Positions 33,301 through 43,559 of a stretch of 64,000 bases of DNA are shown in pieces (positions within the stretch are counted from its first letter, which is position 1; each line of letters opens with the position of its first letter). A program made the translations under genes and the position numbers. This DNA is from Zeus faber. Lineage: Eukaryota > Chordata > Actinopteri > Zeiformes > Zeidae. The stretch is taken from contig OY482864.1 of assembly GCA_960531495.1 (NCBI GenBank), positions 4,006,848 to 4,070,847 of the forward strand, written 5' to 3'. The notes beneath the pieces are model-generated. The model worked only from the letters and a program-made list of their open reading frames with translations, was not told where the DNA came from and made no database searches.

Positions 33301-36300
33301 CACGTTAGCCGACAGCATCGTTCCCACGGTGAAAGTTAGGATATTTCCAAACCAGAAACCGTGGGTCGATAAATCCATCCACTGCGCTCTGAATGCTCAC
33401 ATGGCTGCTTACGACGGTCTTGTTTGTGTGAATATGGACAATTACAAAGCGGCGTCTTACAATCTGCGGAGGGCGGTGAAGGACGCTAAACGGATGTACA
33501 GAGACACAGTGGAGCTACAGATGGCGCAATGGGACACCAGACAACTGTGGCACGGGCTACGGACTATTACGAACTATAAAAGCAGCCCCTCCCCAGCCAA
33601 GAGTGTGGACGCCTCCCTAGCCAACAAACTGAACTCCTTTAATGTGTAGTTTGAGTCTGGCAACAGCACCGCTAGCTCGCGCCCGGGCAACTCTGTGTCT
33701 GAGCATGATGTCAGGAGGGCTCTGATGCGTGTGAACACCAGGAAAGCTGCGGCGCCAGATGGCATATCTGGGCAAGTACTGAAGACCAGTACTAACCAGC
33801 TAGCCCCGGTGTTCACTATATTCACAATATTCAACATCTCTGGCTGAATCAGTGGTCCCATCCTGCTTCAAGAGGTCCACCGTCATTCCTGTCCCGAAGA
33901 TCGCCTCTCCTGCCTTCCTGAATGACTACCTTCCGGTGGCCCTTACCTCCGTGGTCATGAAGTGTTTCGAGAGGCTGATTTAAGGATTATATCTGCGCCT
34001 CCCTCCCCTGCAAGATCAAGATTCAAGATTCAAGATTTTTTATTTGTCACATTCATATACATACTTTCATACATATATGCAGTGAAATGTAATGCTACGC
34101 ACCCGGTGATAGCACACAGTATGTCCTAGGAAAAAAAGAAATAAAAGTAAAGAATTCCTTTCTAATAGACAGACTAACTGACTCCTAAAACGTATTACAG
34201 TAAGTTGAATACTTATAGAATAAGATAAAAATATATAGAAAAAAGTTCAATAAAAATAAAATGAAATAAAATGGAATAGATAGAGGGAATATGCCTATGT
34301 ATATACAGATATGTGCAATTAAAGTGGCATGTGAATTAAAGTGGCATGTGAATGTGAATAGAGTGAGGTAGTGTTTGGGATAATACAGCACAGTATACAA
34401 CAGTATGGCGCAGCAATACGGCATCACGAACAACCCTGAACAGTGACACAGTATACGGTACAGTATGCTACATACAGTACAGTAGGTAGTGGAGCCTAGT
34501 GTGTGGCTCGGTTAGGACCCCTGGTGAGGTCAGCGTTGACAGTTCTAATGGCGTGCGGGAAAAAACTCTGTCTCAGTCTCTCTGTTCTCGCTGTGTGACT
34601 GCGGAGGCGCTTGCCTGACCGCAGCAGCTGAAACAGTCCGTTGTTGGGGTGATGAGGATCCTTCATGATCCTACGGGCTCTGCTACTACACCTCCTGGTG
34701 TATAGCTTCTGCAAGGGGGGGAGGGTAGTTCCAGTGGTACGTTCAGCTGAACGCACCACCCTCTGCAGGGCCTGCCTGTCCTGGGCAGTACAGTTCCCAA
34801 ACCAGGCAGTGATGTTGCCTGTCAGGATGCTCTCCACTGCTCCAGAGTAGAAGGACTTGAGGATCCTCACGAGACCCGGAATTTCCTCAGCTGCCTGAGG
34901 TGGTAGAGACGCTGCCTCGCCTTTCTCACCAGAGTGTCCGTGTGTACAGTCCATGTTAAGTCCTCTGTGATGTGGACTCCCAGATATCTGAAGCTGTTCA
35001 CCCTATCGACAGAAGTCCCATTAATCCACAACGGCGCGAGCGTCCTCGATTGTGATCCACGCCTAAAGTCCACAATCAGCTCCTTGGTTTTGCTGACGTT
35101 CAGGTGTAGGCTGTTGTCCTGGCACCAGAATGACAGGTCAGTCACCTCCTCGCGGTAGGCCTTCTCATCGCAGTCGGTGATCAGGCCCACGACCACGGTG
35201 TCGTCAGCAAACTTGATGATGGTGTTGGAGCTGGACCTGGCCACACAGTCATGTGTGTACAGGGAGTACAGTAGGGGGCTGAGGACGCAGCCCTGGGGGG
35301 ATGCTGTATTCAGGGTGAGGGAGCTGGACATGTACTTCCCCACCTTGACCACCTGGGGGCGGCCTGTGAGGAAGTCCAGGATCCAGCTGCACAGCGGACC
35401 ATTCAATCCGAGCTCCTTCAGCTTGACAGCGGGTCTGGTGGGGACTATGGTGTTGAAAGCTGAACTATAATCGATGAACAGCATTCTCACATAGGCCCCC
35501 TTCTGGCCATCCAGGTGCGTGAGCGTGGTGTGCAGTACCTGGGAGACCGCGTCTTCCGTGGATCTGTTTTGCCGGTACGCGAACTGCAACGGGTCCAAGG
35601 TGCGGGGAAGGGAGGCGCAGATATAATCCTTAATCAGCCTCTCGAAACACTTTATGACCACCGAGGTGAGGGCCACCGGGCGGTAGTCATTCAGGCAGGT
35701 AGTCATTCAGGCAGGTTGGAGAGGCGATCTTCGGCACAGGAACGACGGTGGACCTCTTGAAACAGGACGGGACCTCTGATTCAGCCAGGGAGATGTTGCA
35801 GAGTAATGTTGCCCTGCAGAGGGTGGTGCGTTCAGCTGAACGTACCACTGGAACTACCCTCGCCCCCCTTGCAGGAGCTGTAGTAGCAGAGCCCGCAGGA
35901 TCATGAAGGATCCTCATCACCCCAACAATGGACTGTGCCAGCTGCTGCGGTCAGGCAAGCACCTCTGCAGTCAAACAGCCAGAACTGAGAGACTGAGACG
36001 GAGTTTCTTCCCGCAAGCCATAAGAACTGTCAACGCTGAACTCACCAGGGGTCCTCACTGAGTCACACACAGGCTCCACTACCTTACTGTTCTGTATGTA
36101 GCATACTGTACTGCATACTGTATCACTGTTTTGAGAGAAAGAGAGAGTCTTTATTTGTCACACAGCACACCACACTACAACACATGCTTGCACACACACA
36201 TGCACAGGATGCACAGGATGCACTTGCCTGTCCTTCCTCCGGGGCCACAGCCAGGAGCAGTGGGCAGCATACGTGGACGCGCCCGGGGACCAGGTGATAA

Positions 36301-39178
36301 GTGTCCATCGCTGGTCAGACGATGATGTGTGCATGTTTTTGAGGGGGGTCCTTACTGACGTGAGGTGGAGGAAACCCCACCTTTTGGGTTACTGCAAACT
36401 GTGCTGTATTGCTGTTCTGTTTGGTGTTACTGTATTGCTGAGCCGTACTGTTGTATACTGTACTGTATATCTCCACACACACTACCTCACTTTGTTCACA
36501 TGCCACTTTAATGCACATATCTAAATGCACATATCTGTATACATAAAAGCCTGTCCCATATACATAAGTCTATTATCTTTATTTCTATTTTGTAGACCCA
36601 CTCTGCATTATGTTTGAGTTCTTATTTTATTCTATATTATTCGACTTACTTACTGCATTACGTTTTAGGAATCAGTTAGTCAAGCAGAATTTTTTAGGTA
36701 ACTATTTGTGTTCAGTCTAGAACATATTGTGCGTAATCACCGGGTGCGTTGCATTGACATTTCACTGCATAAACTGTATGTATGGAAGTATGTATATGTA
36801 CAGTATGTGACAAATAAACATCTTGAATCTGTTGCTATGCAGACCATACAGAGCAAATTGCGATGCTCTGTGTTCTGACACCTTTCTATCATAGCCAGCA
36901 TGAACTGTTTCAGCAATTTGTGCGACAGTAGCTCATCTGTATGCATCAATGAGCCATAGGTGCTCATGACCCTGTCGCCGGTTTACCGGTTTTTCTTCCT
37001 TGGACCACTTTTGGTAGATACTAACCACTGCGTACCGGGAACACCCCACAAGACCTGCCGTTTTGGAGATGCTCACACCCAGTCCTCTAGCCATCAAAAT
37101 GTGTCCCTTGTCAAAGTCACTCAGATCCTTACACTTGCCCATTTTTACTGCTTTCAAGATTCAAGAGGGTTTATTCGTCACATACATATACATGTAAGGG
37201 CATGTATCAATGCCCTTGCCATCAGCAAGGGCATTGAAGATGAAACGTGGCTGGGTCTTTCAGCATGACAATGATCCCAAACACACCGCCCGGGCAACAA
37301 AGGAGTGGCTTCGTAAGAAGCATTTCAAGGTCCTGGAGTGGCCTAGCCAGTCTCCAGATCTCAACCCCATAGAAAATCTTAGGAGGGAGTTGAAAGTCCG
37401 TGTTGCCCAGCGACAGCCCCAAAACATCACTGCTCTAGAGGAGATCTGCATGGAGGAATGGGCCAAAATACCAGCAACAGTGTGTGAAAACCTTGTGAAA
37501 ACGTTTGACCTCTGTCATTGCAAACAAAGGGTATATAACAAAGTATTGAGATGAACTTTTGTTATTGACCAAATACTTATTTTCCACCATAATTTGCAAA
37601 TAAATTCTTTAAAAATCAGACAATGTGATTTTCTGGATTTTTTTTCTCATTTTGTCTCTCATAGTTGAGGTGTACCTATGATGAAAATTACAGGCCTCTC
37701 TCATCTTTTTAAGTGGGAGAACTTGCACAATTGGTGGCTGACTAAATACTTTTTTGCCCCACTGTATTTGCAGTGAAATGTCTTTGCAAGGTACCCAGAG
37801 ATTATGCACAATAGGTTCTAAACCGAATATAATAGCTAACCTAATTTCTACCTGGTTAACCGATTCCTTAAACGCAATGCAGTTAGTGAATCGAATAATG
37901 TAAAATAAATTAAAATAATGTCCTTATTGGCATTCCAACATTTTAACAGGGGCTTGCTAAATTAATTTATCCAAACCTCATTAACCTCCCTTTTCAACGC
38001 AATATGTGTATTGCGAGCAAGGCATTTAAATGCAGCCTCATAGCTTTGCTGGGTTACATGTAAACTTTCAAACAAATGTTCCACACTATCATAGCTTCTG
38101 TTCTCATCCGAGAGAGCCTTCCTGATAGTCACATCTTTTCTGCCGCATGTTCCTTTTTCGTGGTATCACGTGACATAATGTTCTTCACTTTATCCCTCAA
38201 CTTGCCCTGGTGACAGTGGATCAGAATCCTTCTCTCCCTGATTTCCACACACACAATGTGTGTCAGATTATCTGTCCCCTTTACCTGAAAAAACTTTTTT
38301 TTTTAATATCTTGACTTTTACCATGACATAAATGTGCGAGCGGATACTGGCCATGGAAAATTGAAACGACAAACAGTGCTACTCTTTTTACAAGTTTTTG
38401 AATGTCGCTTTGAATGCTGCTGCACAGACGTGACAATGTCTGCTAATGTGTCGTCTTGCGGTGGCACATTCTCGATAAAAAACACGCAATGGACATGAGG
38501 TGAACTGTGCTGCTGAAATTCAGCTGATAAAAGTTCAACACATCAACTTCAAGAACTGACTGTTCATTCGCTGCCTAATATATCCCACCCCTTGACAGGT
38601 GCCATTGGAACAAGGTGATCGATGTTATTCACTTGACCTGTCTGTGTGTATATGCCCTTGAAAATGAAAAAATTGTGCTTAACAAAATATTAAAATTTGA
38701 TTTTTTTAATGCCAGAAGGAATCCTGGTAATGTTTCTACATGTTGTTCTCTTGCTAACCTTTAACTCAACGCAACAATTACGGGCACTTTTGTTGTACAT
38801 ATGCCCTGTCAATGTTAATTTATACCCGCCGTAGCTGAGGTCTGGGAAACACCACCACCCATCACCATTAACTAACTACAGTCACAATGTAGCAGAGTTA
38901 GAAAGTCTATTAATTGATTAACTTTATCAACACATTTTAGTTATTTATTCTCTTATTTCTGTTCATGTTGTACGCTTTCCTTGTTGCAGTGTTTCTGCTT
39001 CGAGGAACAGCGGCTGAACCCCAAAGAGGAGGTTGACATGCCGGTCTTCTTCTACATAGACCCGGAGTTCGACGAGGACCCCAGGATGGCACGCGTGGAC
39101 ACTATAATCCTCTCCTACACCTTTTTCGAGGCCAAGGAGGGCCAGAAACTGCCCCTTCCCGGGTACAGCTACACCTGA
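30047..39178 (+). CDS. cox11: cytochrome c oxidase assembly protein COX11 (complete, four exons)
   Basis: Exons 30047-30364, 31023-31178, 32108-32233 and 38990-39178 join in phase 0 to 262 codons; all introns are GT-AG. COX11 is a mitochondrial inner-membrane copper chaperone that delivers copper to the Cu-B site of subunit 1 of cytochrome c oxidase. Residues 1-75 are basic and lack acidic clusters early on, as in a mitochondrial targeting region. A membrane span lies at about 79-98 ([20 protein letters not shown]), followed by YRLYCQ with a conserved cysteine. The intermembrane-space domain includes [45 protein letters not shown] and the copper-binding CFCF at residues 201-204, then [12 protein letters not shown]. 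The length is close to vertebrate COX11. The gene looks intact. Intron 3 is about 6.8 kb because of mobile-element insertions. Confidence 0.96.
30508..30518. repeat. poly-C run in cox11 intron 1
   Basis: A run of C of at least 11 bases. Nothing else is recognised in the 658-base intron. Confidence 0.7.
31023..31178 (+). CDS. cox11: cox11 exon 2
   Basis: 52 codons after acceptor TTGGCAG, encoding [20 protein letters not shown] and [12 protein letters not shown]. The donor is GTAAGC at 31179. A MITE begins 19 bases after the last exon base. Confidence 0.95.
31198..31561 (+). mobile_element. short inverted-repeat element (MITE), copy 2
   Basis: Starts TAAAGGTGCAGTGTGTAGAA and ends TACACACTGCACCTTTTA, inverted repeats of about 16 bases. 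The interior matches copy 1 (1146-1358) in opposite orientation. It lies in cox11 intron 2, 19 bases from the 5' splice site. Confidence 0.85.
32108..32233 (+). CDS. cox11: cox11 exon 3
   Basis: 42 codons after acceptor TCCTCCAG, encoding [20 protein letters not shown] and [20 protein letters not shown], then IQ. The donor is GTAGTG at 32234. Confidence 0.95.
32750..33060 (-). mobile_element. tRNA-derived SINE, full-length-like copy (S3)
   Basis: Read on the minus strand: a head with a B-box-like GGTCCTGTGTTCGATTCC near 33000, the body with TTTGCATGTTCTCCCCATG and GGTTTCCTCC, then GATGGACACTCGTCCC, AAGGACAAGCCAGGATGG and a tail ending TGATAATTAAAGATTCTTC. It sits in cox11 intron 3. It has no GT tract where copies S1 and S2 do. 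Confidence 0.8.
33112..33172 (-). mobile_element. L2-like LINE 3' tail
   Basis: AGATTCAGGAGGTTATTTGT and CACATAAATATACATACG, then CATACATATATACAG, match the reverse of the L2 3' end. Confidence 0.7.
33265..34012 (+). mobile_element. L2/Maui-like LINE copy B (fragment)
   Basis: Covers the region between endonuclease and reverse transcriptase: [19 protein letters not shown], then [19 protein letters not shown], and further on [18 protein letters not shown] and the [19 protein letters not shown] type motif near 33920-33980. It stops abruptly at the start of the reverse transcriptase, where the inverted copy C tail begins (34013). Both ends are truncated. Confidence 0.8.
34017..35800 (-). mobile_element. 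L2/Maui-like LINE copy C (reverse transcriptase and 3' end)
   Basis: The minus-strand frame 35706-34867 (279 codons) holds a nearly complete reverse transcriptase: [39 protein letters not shown] (motif A), [18 protein letters not shown] (motif B), [13 protein letters not shown] (catalytic FADD) and [13 protein letters not shown] frameshift near 34870-34950 puts the rest ([20 protein letters not shown], then [14 protein letters not shown]) in frame 34954-34496. The 3' end at 34017-34095 has the TTGAATC-type tail. A 16-base direct duplication is seen at 35681-35713. Confidence 0.9.
35808..36833 (+). mobile_element. L2/Maui-like LINE copy D (3' end), interrupted by a SINE
   Basis: Starts inside ORF2 ([14 protein letters not shown]), continues through the C-terminus to the stop near 36060, then a 3' UTR and the tail GTATGTGACAAATAAACATC at about 36800. 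A minus-strand SINE (36134-36390) is inserted in the 3' UTR. It is head to head with copy C. Confidence 0.85.
36134..36390 (-). mobile_element. tRNA-derived SINE copy (S4) nested in L2 copy D
   Basis: The minus strand shows GGTTTCCTCCACCTCACG, GACCCCCCTCAAAAACATGC, CGATGGACACTTATCACC, CCCGGGCGCGTCCACG and the tail GACAAATAAAGACTCTC. The tRNA-like head is missing. A short CA run sits at the position of the GT tract of S1. Confidence 0.8.
36835..37152 (-). mobile_element. Tc1-like transposase N-terminal fragment
   Basis: [20 protein letters not shown] then [20 protein letters not shown] is the paired-like helix-turn-helix of a Tc1 transposase. It stops before the catalytic domain and is flanked by L2 tails in opposite orientations (ending 36833 and starting 37153). 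The same family appears at 57569-58318. Confidence 0.85.
37153..37195 (-). mobile_element. L2 tail, part 1 (split by a Tc1 remnant)
   Basis: TTTCAAGATTCAAGAGGGTT then TATTCGTCACATACATATAC is the reverse of an L2 3' end. Its continuation (GCAGTGAAATGTC onwards) reappears at 37769. Confidence 0.75.
37196..37766 (+). mobile_element. Tc1-like transposon, 5'-deleted
   Basis: The transposase C-terminal half at 37240-37554 includes [18 protein letters not shown] and [10 protein letters not shown] of the DDE domain, ending in a stop. The 3' non-coding region ends in an inverted-repeat end (reverse complement TACAGTGGGGCAAAAAAGTA) at 37766. The left inverted repeat and the N-terminal half are missing; a 13-bp hairpin (37207-37237) stands at the deletion junction. 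Confidence 0.85.
37769..37920 (-). mobile_element. L2 tail, part 2
   Basis: GCAGTGAAATGTCTTTGCAA, CCCAGAGATTATGCACAATA and the following bases match the L2 3' UTR seen at 50790-50880. Together with 37153-37195 it forms one L2 tail interrupted by the Tc1 element. Confidence 0.75.
37921..38989. other. rest of cox11 intron 3
   Basis: Nothing recognised apart from AT-rich intronic sequence up to the acceptor of exon 4. Confidence 0.5.
38990..39178 (+). CDS. cox11: cox11 exon 4
   Basis: Starts right after acceptor TTGTTGCAG with the copper ligands CFCF, then [20 protein letters not shown] and [20 protein letters not shown], ending YT and TGA at 39176-39178. Confidence 0.95.
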   Translation, partial: CFCFEEQRLNPKEEVDMPVFFYIDPEFDEDPRMARVDTIILSYTFFEAKEGQKLPLPGYSYT

Positions 39179-39740
39179 GCCGCGTGCAGCAGGACTCGCA
39201 GTGGTGTTGCAGTGGTCGCATCCTAGTACTTTTTCGGTTCAAGGTATGGGATCAACCACAGCCTTTTCCTCCTGCTTCATCTGACGGGGCAAGATTTTGA
39301 TTCAAATGCTAAGAACAATCTCACCCTAATTGCTGTGACTGATGGTATTGGTTTTTATCATACAACTCGTACCATAGCAGGGGATCCTTTACAATAATTG
39401 GTCTGTATCGTGACTGAAACAGCTTTTCACTATTTATATTGTTGAAAGACCTTGAGCCTTCCCTGGTAGCACAGCAGCATATCGACATGAAAAGACTTTT
39501 GGATTGTGCGAGAAAGCAACAGTATCTACTCTGATGTTGTGGCCACCTTGAAAGAACATCTATGAATTATTTTTTTTTTTTACCTCTATTATGCATACGA
39601 TTTTTTTTTAAGTATAAATGAGTGAGAAAAGTTATGTTAATATATTCACTTGTTATCAAGTGTCCCAAAGGTTGTCCTCTTAAATTAATGAATGACATCA
39701 TTAAACCCTTCTTTTTAAATAAATGTCAACACTCAATATA
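39179..39740 (+). other. cox11: cox11 3' UTR
   Basis: Follows the stop codon without a recognised repeat. A canonical AATAAA lies at 39718-39723, about 540 bases after the stop, which is the most likely polyadenylation signal. Confidence 0.6.
39718..39723 (+). terminator. cox11: cox11 polyadenylation signal AATAAA
   Basis: Canonical hexamer in a suitable position; the cleavage site is not shown by sequence alone. Confidence 0.6.
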
Positions 39741-39879
39741 CAGTCCTTGTAATTAAAATGTTTTAAATTACAAAATTACCAGTCGTCACGTTGTGTTTAC
39801 GCCTCGATGGCATTATTGAGCCAAACCACTTGCCATGTACCAGACAGTGGTAAACAAGGGGTGTGGTTAAGCAATAGGC

Positions 39880-40230
39880 TGCAGGTGATGGAGCTGGCTT
39901 CTTACAACCACGGCGCAGCTGTGCCCCGTGCCACTAATCAGCTCCATTAGCACTGATTGGTCGGATCTTGCTGGAAGAGTCTTCCTATGTGTTGTTTTCT
40001 CTTGCAGTGGGGATCACGTGGCGCAGGAGACGTGACCCTGCTGACAAGATTGTGACCATGGACGCTGATTATTGCTATATGTTCAAATTTTGGCCAGCAT
40101 GCCTTTTTGTTTACCCATTTGATCAAAAAATAAAAAAACGTGTCGGCACCTCACTGCCTGAAAGTCTCAGTCTCCCTCCCTAAACCTGTATCTCTGGGTA
40201 GAGTCCCCGTTAGAAAGACTCTGTATTGGG
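39880..40230 (+). mobile_element. LTR-like repeat Y, copy 1
   Basis: Shares with 43560-43880 the blocks AGCACTGATTGGTCGGA, CTTGCAGTGGGGATC, ATGGACGCTGATTATTGC, TATGTTCA, and TCGGCACCTCACTGCC followed by AAGTCTCAGTC. It directly precedes a Gypsy integrase fragment, so a Gypsy LTR is likely. Confidence 0.55.
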
Positions 40231-40289
40231 CCGTTAGCCCAATGTTGGGACTATACAACCCGGTACCCCGAAGTGGTGCCATTGTGCAG

Positions 40290-41030
40290 TATTAGGGCCA
40301 AAAGTGTGGTGCAGGCACTGTTTCAGGTCATCTTCAAAGTCGGGATTCTGAAGGAAATCCTGACCGACCAGGGCACTTCTTTTGTCACGTACACTTCAGG
40401 AACTTCATGAGCTATTGGGCATCTGCTCAGCGTCTATCCCTCCAGACCAACGAACTGGTGGAGTGGTTCAATAAGCTGCTGAAGAACATGGTTTGTAAGT
40501 TTGTCCACGACGATAGCCTTAATGGGTAAATTGGGATAATGGTTGTACACTCTGTTGTTTGCGGGGAGGGAGGTGCCGCAGGCCTCCATGGCATTTTCTC
40601 CCTTTGAACTCCTCTTCAGCACGAGAACAAAGGGGTGCCGGACCTTATTAAGGACAACTGGGAGGAAGGGCCTAGCACCAGTAAGAACGAAGTTCAATAT
40701 GTTATGGATGCGCGAGCAAGGAGTGGCAAGTGCCAAGTGGTCACACGGCAGGTTGGGGAGGTCGATTATGAGGTTGAGCGGTTGGACAGGGGCGAGACGT
40801 CTCAGATTTATTACCTTAACCTAATGAACGGGTGTCTCTGTCTGGCTACAGCAGGGATCGAGGGGGAGCCGTTTTCTGAAGTCTTCTCCCCTCAGCCAGG
40901 CCGCACATCCCTCATTCATCATCATGTGGAGACGATCCTGGGGGTGAAAGTACGCTCCCGGCTGTACCGCCTGCCGGAGCACCGCGTGTCGGTTGCGCAC
41001 ATATGAGTATTTTTCGAGCTTATAGAGCTT
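40290..41030 (+). mobile_element. Ty3/Gypsy integrase remnant
   Basis: Broken frames encode the integrase core: GILKEILTDQGTSFVT near 40350, a degraded NELVEWFNKLLKNM at 40450-40490, then FSPFELLF at 40580-40610 and a chromodomain-proximal tail (DLIKDNWEE; VQYVMDARAR). Gag, protease and reverse transcriptase are absent; stops and shifts are frequent. The right end is cut by an L2 tail at about 41033. Confidence 0.7.
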
Positions 41031-41072
41031 TTGCGTAATCACCAGGTGTCATGACATTTCACTGCATATATA

Positions 41073-42574
41073 CTACTCACAAAAAGTTAGGGATATTTGG
41101 CTTTCGGGTGAAATTTACGGAAAAAGTTCACGCTACAGTGATATATCAAGAAAGTAGGGCATTTAAATAGAAGCATGCAATGGTGATTTCCTCATATCAA
41201 ACAAAAGCCAACAGTGGTGGGGATACCACAACCAAAAACGTCAATGTCTCAATAGCTTTGTCATGTGCCCTTGAGCATCAATTACAGCTTGACAACAATG
41301 TCTCATGCTGTTCACAAGTCAACTTATTGTTTGCTGAGGCATGGCACCCCACTCTTCTTGAAGGGCGGCCCTCAGGTCATTGAGGTTTTGGGGTACAGAG
41401 TTACGAGCCTCTACACGGCGACTCAGCTGATCCCATAGGTTTTCTATGGGATTCAGGTCTGGAGAAAGTGCAGGCCACTCCATTTGAGGTACCCCAGTCT
41501 CCAGCAGCCGTTCCCTAATGATGCCACCTCGATGAGCTGGAGCATTGTCTTCCATGAAGATGAAATGATGCCTGTGTTTTTCATGCAGGGGCACAGTGAC
41601 TGGATTAATGATGTTATTCAGGTAGTATGGGCTTGTCACTGTACCATTCACAAAGTGAAGGGCAGTTCTGTATTGACTAGACACACCTGCTCACATTGTA
41701 ACACCAACACCACCAAAGGCTCGTCTGGTGACAACAGTGGCTGATGCTTAGCGCTCCCCTTGACGTCTCCAACATCGTTGGCGGCCATCATTTCTGCTCA
41801 GCGTGAATCGACTTTTATCAGAGAACAGCACTGAGGCCCACTGGTCCCTCGTCCAGCGTAAATGCTCCCTGGCCCATGCAAGACGATGATGCCTGTGCCT
41901 GGTGGTGTGGTCAGGTACCCTTGCAGGTCGTCTAGCACGCAGACCACGCTGATGTAGACGGTTTCGAATGGTCTGACGTGACACTTGGATGCCTCTCACC
42001 TCCCTAAAATGTGCCTGGAGTTGAGTGGCATTCATCATCCGGTTCCGCAGGGCACTGTTCACAATGAAGCGGTCATCAGTGTGGGATGTGGCCAAAGGAC
42101 GTCCACTTCTATGCCTTTCTGTGACTCTTCCAGTCTCTGTATCTCTGTTGCAACCTGCTGATGACACTCTGTGACACTCTAAGCTCAGTGGCCACTTCCC
42201 TCTGAGAACATCCTGTTTAAAGCCTCACAATGGCGAGGTACTGTTGATCAGTTTTTAGGTGCCGTCTTGGTCTCATGATGTCAAAATGTGAACAGCATGA
42301 TGAAGAGGACTGTTTAAATACCAATTCTAATTGAACCAGGAAATGTATTGGTCGATTTATGGATCAAACACCTGTTGTGAATTTTGCCATTCAGCTCCTT
42401 GTTATAGTACAGCAAATTGTGCAAAAAGTACTGCAACATTGAACAGTTGGACATGTGCATTCAAAAGTTTAGAGAAGGTCAAATTAAGTTCACCTGTAAA
42501 GGTTATAATGAATTTTATCTTCATACTGAAATTTCACCCGAAAGCAGAATATCCCTAACTTTTTGTGAGTGGCG
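41073..42574 (-). mobile_element. Tc1-like transposon, nearly full length
   Basis: Ends carry inverted repeats of about 40 bases: CACTCACAAAAAGTTAGGGA (right end, minus strand) matches CTACTCACAAAAAGTTAGGG (left), then CTTTCGGGTGAAATTT on both. TA dinucleotides flank it (41071-41072 and 42575-42576), as expected for Tc1 integration. The size, about 1.5 kb, is normal for the family. Confidence 0.9.
41310..42275 (-). pseudogene. Tc1-like transposase (inactive)
   Basis: Starts MRPRRHLKTDQQYLA at 42275, with the helix-turn-helix region and the Arg-rich linker RHRSGRPLAT. The DDE catalytic domain has FSDKSRFTL (first D), FMEDNAPAHR (second D) and [14 protein letters not shown] (E), spacing of the DD34E type. 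It is inactivated by an in-frame stop soon after the start (near 42218) and by stops and a probable deletion between 41748 and 41684. No active protein is predicted. Confidence 0.85.
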
Positions 42575-42848
42575 TATGTACGACCGTATGTGTATGTATG
42601 TGACAAATAATCTCTTGAACTTGAACTTGAACATCAACACAAAGTTGTGCAGACGAAATTATTTATCTATTTATTTATTTCTAAACCTGTGCTGCCAGCA
42701 TGCTTGGCATACAACAGAGTATTTGTGTGTCATTGTATTTAGGACAGATTTAATCTGCAAGTGGAGTTCAACTTCTCAACCTGCAATGCCACTCTTTATT
42801 TGTTCTTTAATCATCAGGAACTGCTGCAATAACTGTCCTGCTAGTCCT

Positions 42849-42889
42849 GTGCAGTCTTGTGCAACCTTTTTAGTTGCACAAGACTGCAC
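42849..42889. other. perfect 17-bp hairpin
   Basis: GTGCAGTCTTGTGCAAC pairs perfectly with its complement across a 7-base loop (42866-42872). The other two copies of repeat X lack it at this position, so it arose in this copy. Confidence 0.9.
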
Positions 42890-43142
42890 CAATCCCCCTC
42901 TTTGGAGAACAGTCTTACTATGTTTTGGTCTATAAATAACTAATCATCATCATTTCTTCTCCAAGAGTGGGAGAATCACCATAGGTGAGACAAATAAACA
43001 TAGAAGCAAACATTTACCTGGAAAATCATAGAAACATCAGAGGATATGTATCGACAAAACATTAAGTCGAGGAAAATTGGAACAGCAATTTGGCACGTGG
43101 CCTCTTGCTGTGATAGCTATGGCAGTAGAGGAGGTAGAAAAG

Positions 43143-43261
<119 letters not shown>

Positions 43262-43559
43262 GCTGAGGGTGAGTGCACGGGACTTGTCCCAATTAGTTTT
43301 GGTGTATGAGGTCGGAACTATATCGCAAAGCCTTCAAGCCGTATAGATACTCTAACCGTAGGAAAGCTCCAGGCACCATGCTCTGCATTCAGAGAAGCCA
43401 GGAGCCTGCAGAGCAACACCGATGCACAGCCCCAAGCATTATAAACGTGTCGCGCAAACGCAAGGCCCACCATACCACAACCGGCCAGATGCCCCACCTG
43501 GACACAAACCCCGAGCGGGCACCCACATACCAGAGTGTGCATGCTGGCGGACACCCCGA

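Larger units (their letters stand above)
41033..42630 (+). mobile_element. L2-like tail interrupted by a Tc1-like transposon
   Basis: The left piece CACCAGGTGTCATGACATTT (41041-41070) and the right piece GTATGTGTATGTATGTGACA (42585 onward, ending in CTTGAA repeats) are parts of one L2-type tail. The Tc1-like element 41073-42574 lies between them, with TA on each side. Confidence 0.75.
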
